This document shows positions 63,222 through 64,000 of a stretch of DNA of 64,000 nucleotides, one piece after another. Position 1 is the first letter of the stretch. Every line of letters begins with the position of its first letter. The position numbers were made by a program, and so were the translations under genes. Source of the DNA: Aquimarina mytili (GTDB taxonomy: Bacteria; Bacteroidota; Bacteroidia; Flavobacteriales; Flavobacteriaceae); contig NZ_JAERQJ010000005.1 in NCBI RefSeq assembly GCF_016735115.1, forward strand, positions 1 through 64,000, in the 5' to 3' direction. The notes beneath the pieces were generated by a model. That model had not been told where the DNA came from. It made no database searches and saw only the letters and a list, made by a program, of their open reading frames with translations.

Positions 63222-64000
63222 TTAATTTTGAAGTGTATTATTCTTTATTCTTACGATCTTTCCGTTATCTTCGTCTGTGAGCATATATAATTTCCCTTTA
63301 GGGCTTTGTGCAATTTTCCTGGATCGCACTCTATCATCAATAAATAATTCTTCGGCACTTTTGATCGTATCATTTTCAATGTTAAATCGCCAAAGGCTTC
63401 CTTTTGATAATCCCGGCACTAGTAGATCATTTTTCCATTCAGGAAATTCTTCACCAGTATAAAATAACAGCCCGGTGGGTGCCACGGTATGTGGCCAATA
63501 CCAAACCGGATCAGTATATATAGCATCTGTAATCGTGGGCGGAACATAATCTCTGCTACGATATCCACCAGTGGTTATAATGGGCCACCCATAATTTGCT
63601 CCAGCTTTTAGTTGGTTAACCTCATCCCCTTGTCGTGTACCATGTTCGGTAAACCAAATGTTTCCTGTTTTAGGGTCTATGGTAATTCCTTGTGCAGCTC
63701 TAATTCCTGTAGCAAAAACTCCGGGTACTGCACCATCACCAAAATCAGGATTATCATCCGGGACGCTTCCATCATAGTTTAGACGATATATTTTTCCGCG
63801 TTTATCTTTTAAATCTTGAGCAATAGGGATTTCGGGTTCATCGATTTCTCGAAATAACCGCTCACCCATAGTGATATATAATTTGCCATCGGATCCAAAA
63901 GTCATACCACCTCCATAATGAAAATACTCCCGAGTAAACGGTCCTGCTTCGAGTATAGTTTTAATGTCTGTTAAAGAATCATTCTGTAATATTGCTCTAA
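63222..64000 (-). CDS. PQQ-dependent sugar dehydrogenase, 5' end cut by window
   Basis: The frame continues without stop to the window edge, so the N-terminus lies outside; the first internal ATG (63905) is not the start. The visible ~258 residues are the C-terminal part of a soluble glucose/sorbosone-dehydrogenase-like beta propeller: HYGGGMTFGSDGKLYITMGE, IYRLNYDGSVPDDNPDF, WFTEHGTRQGDEVNQLKAGA with NYGWPIITTGG, and a last strand GKLYMLTDEDNGKIVRI. It would oxidise a sugar or related alcohol in the periplasm. Confidence 0.85.
   Translation of the reverse strand, partial: RAILQNDSLTDIKTILEAGPFTREYFHYGGGMTFGSDGKLYITMGERLFREIDEPEIPIAQDLKDKRGKIYRLNYDGSVPDDNPDFGDGAVPGVFATGIRAAQGITIDPKTGNIWFTEHGTRQGDEVNQLKAGANYGWPIITTGGYRSRDYVPPTITDAIYTDPVWYWPHTVAPTGLLFYTGEEFPEWKNDLLVPGLSKGSLWRFNIENDTIKSAEELFIDDRVRSRKIAQSPKGKLYMLTDEDNGKIVRIKNNTLQN

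Overview
The window reads as chromosomal DNA of a marine-type Flavobacteriaceae (Bacteroidota), perhaps Aquimarina or a close relative; the genus is a guess. The reasons are AT-rich DNA, no obvious Shine-Dalgarno sites, several TTG / TAnnTTTG-type promoters, two secreted proteases ending in type IX secretion (T9SS) sorting domains, a TonB-dependent receptor, and the flavobacterial order of heme genes. No rRNA, tRNA, CRISPR array, phage or classical insertion sequence was recognised.

Layout. 0-10 kb: SnoaL-like protein flanked by a ~95-bp repeat, HAD phosphatase with a non-ATG start, TonB receptor, recO, DUF4136 lipoprotein, gdhA, cystathionine gamma-synthase/lyase, RsiV-like lipoprotein, DinB protein, ArsC-like protein and a DMT transporter. 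10-15 kb: thioesterase and AraC gene diverging around a perfect 24-bp palindrome, a short-chain dehydrogenase, then HPF and three neighbours including a prohibitin-like lipoprotein. 15-20 kb: a probable inorganic-carbon locus with a CbbR/CmpR-like LysR regulator, a lipoprotein, an SbtA-type bicarbonate transporter with two small proteins, and a bestrophin channel; the LysR and sbtA promoter regions share sequence. 20-25 kb: a secreted TPR-CHAT (caspase-like) protein flanked by a 43-bp direct repeat that looks like an insertion scar, then a YheT-like hydrolase. 25-32 kb: S8 and M4 proteases of the T9SS that share C-terminal modules, 5' leaders and phased GTTAA repeats. 32.7-35.3 kb: an orphan DUF4157 (eCIS-core) protein with an unknown large C-terminus, a candidate contractile-injection effector. 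35-39 kb: small secreted and membrane proteins, a membrane AraC regulator and a structured small RNA of 6S-like size. 39-51 kb: DEDDy exonuclease, serine hydrolase, ogt, CNNM-like protein, cytochrome c, TerB-like protein, hemB, and an ABC ATPase with a fused permease-M1 peptidase. 51-64 kb: the heme cluster (hemA, hemC, hemD, hemE, hemF on the minus strand, hemH on the plus strand) with an AraC regulator, a MATE exporter, and a truncated sugar dehydrogenase at the edge.

The most unusual items are: hemD fused in frame to a DUF559 nuclease-like domain that is bounded by inverted REP-like repeats, with another palindrome supplying the hemD stop codon; the 43-bp repeat around the CHAT gene; the shared LysR/sbtA promoter sequence; the phased GTTAA arrays before both proteases; the DUF4157 orphan; and the small RNA at 38.8 kb. 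The heme genes here cover glutamyl-tRNA reductase, ALA dehydratase and the route through to ferrochelatase; hemL and a protoporphyrinogen oxidase gene are not in the window.
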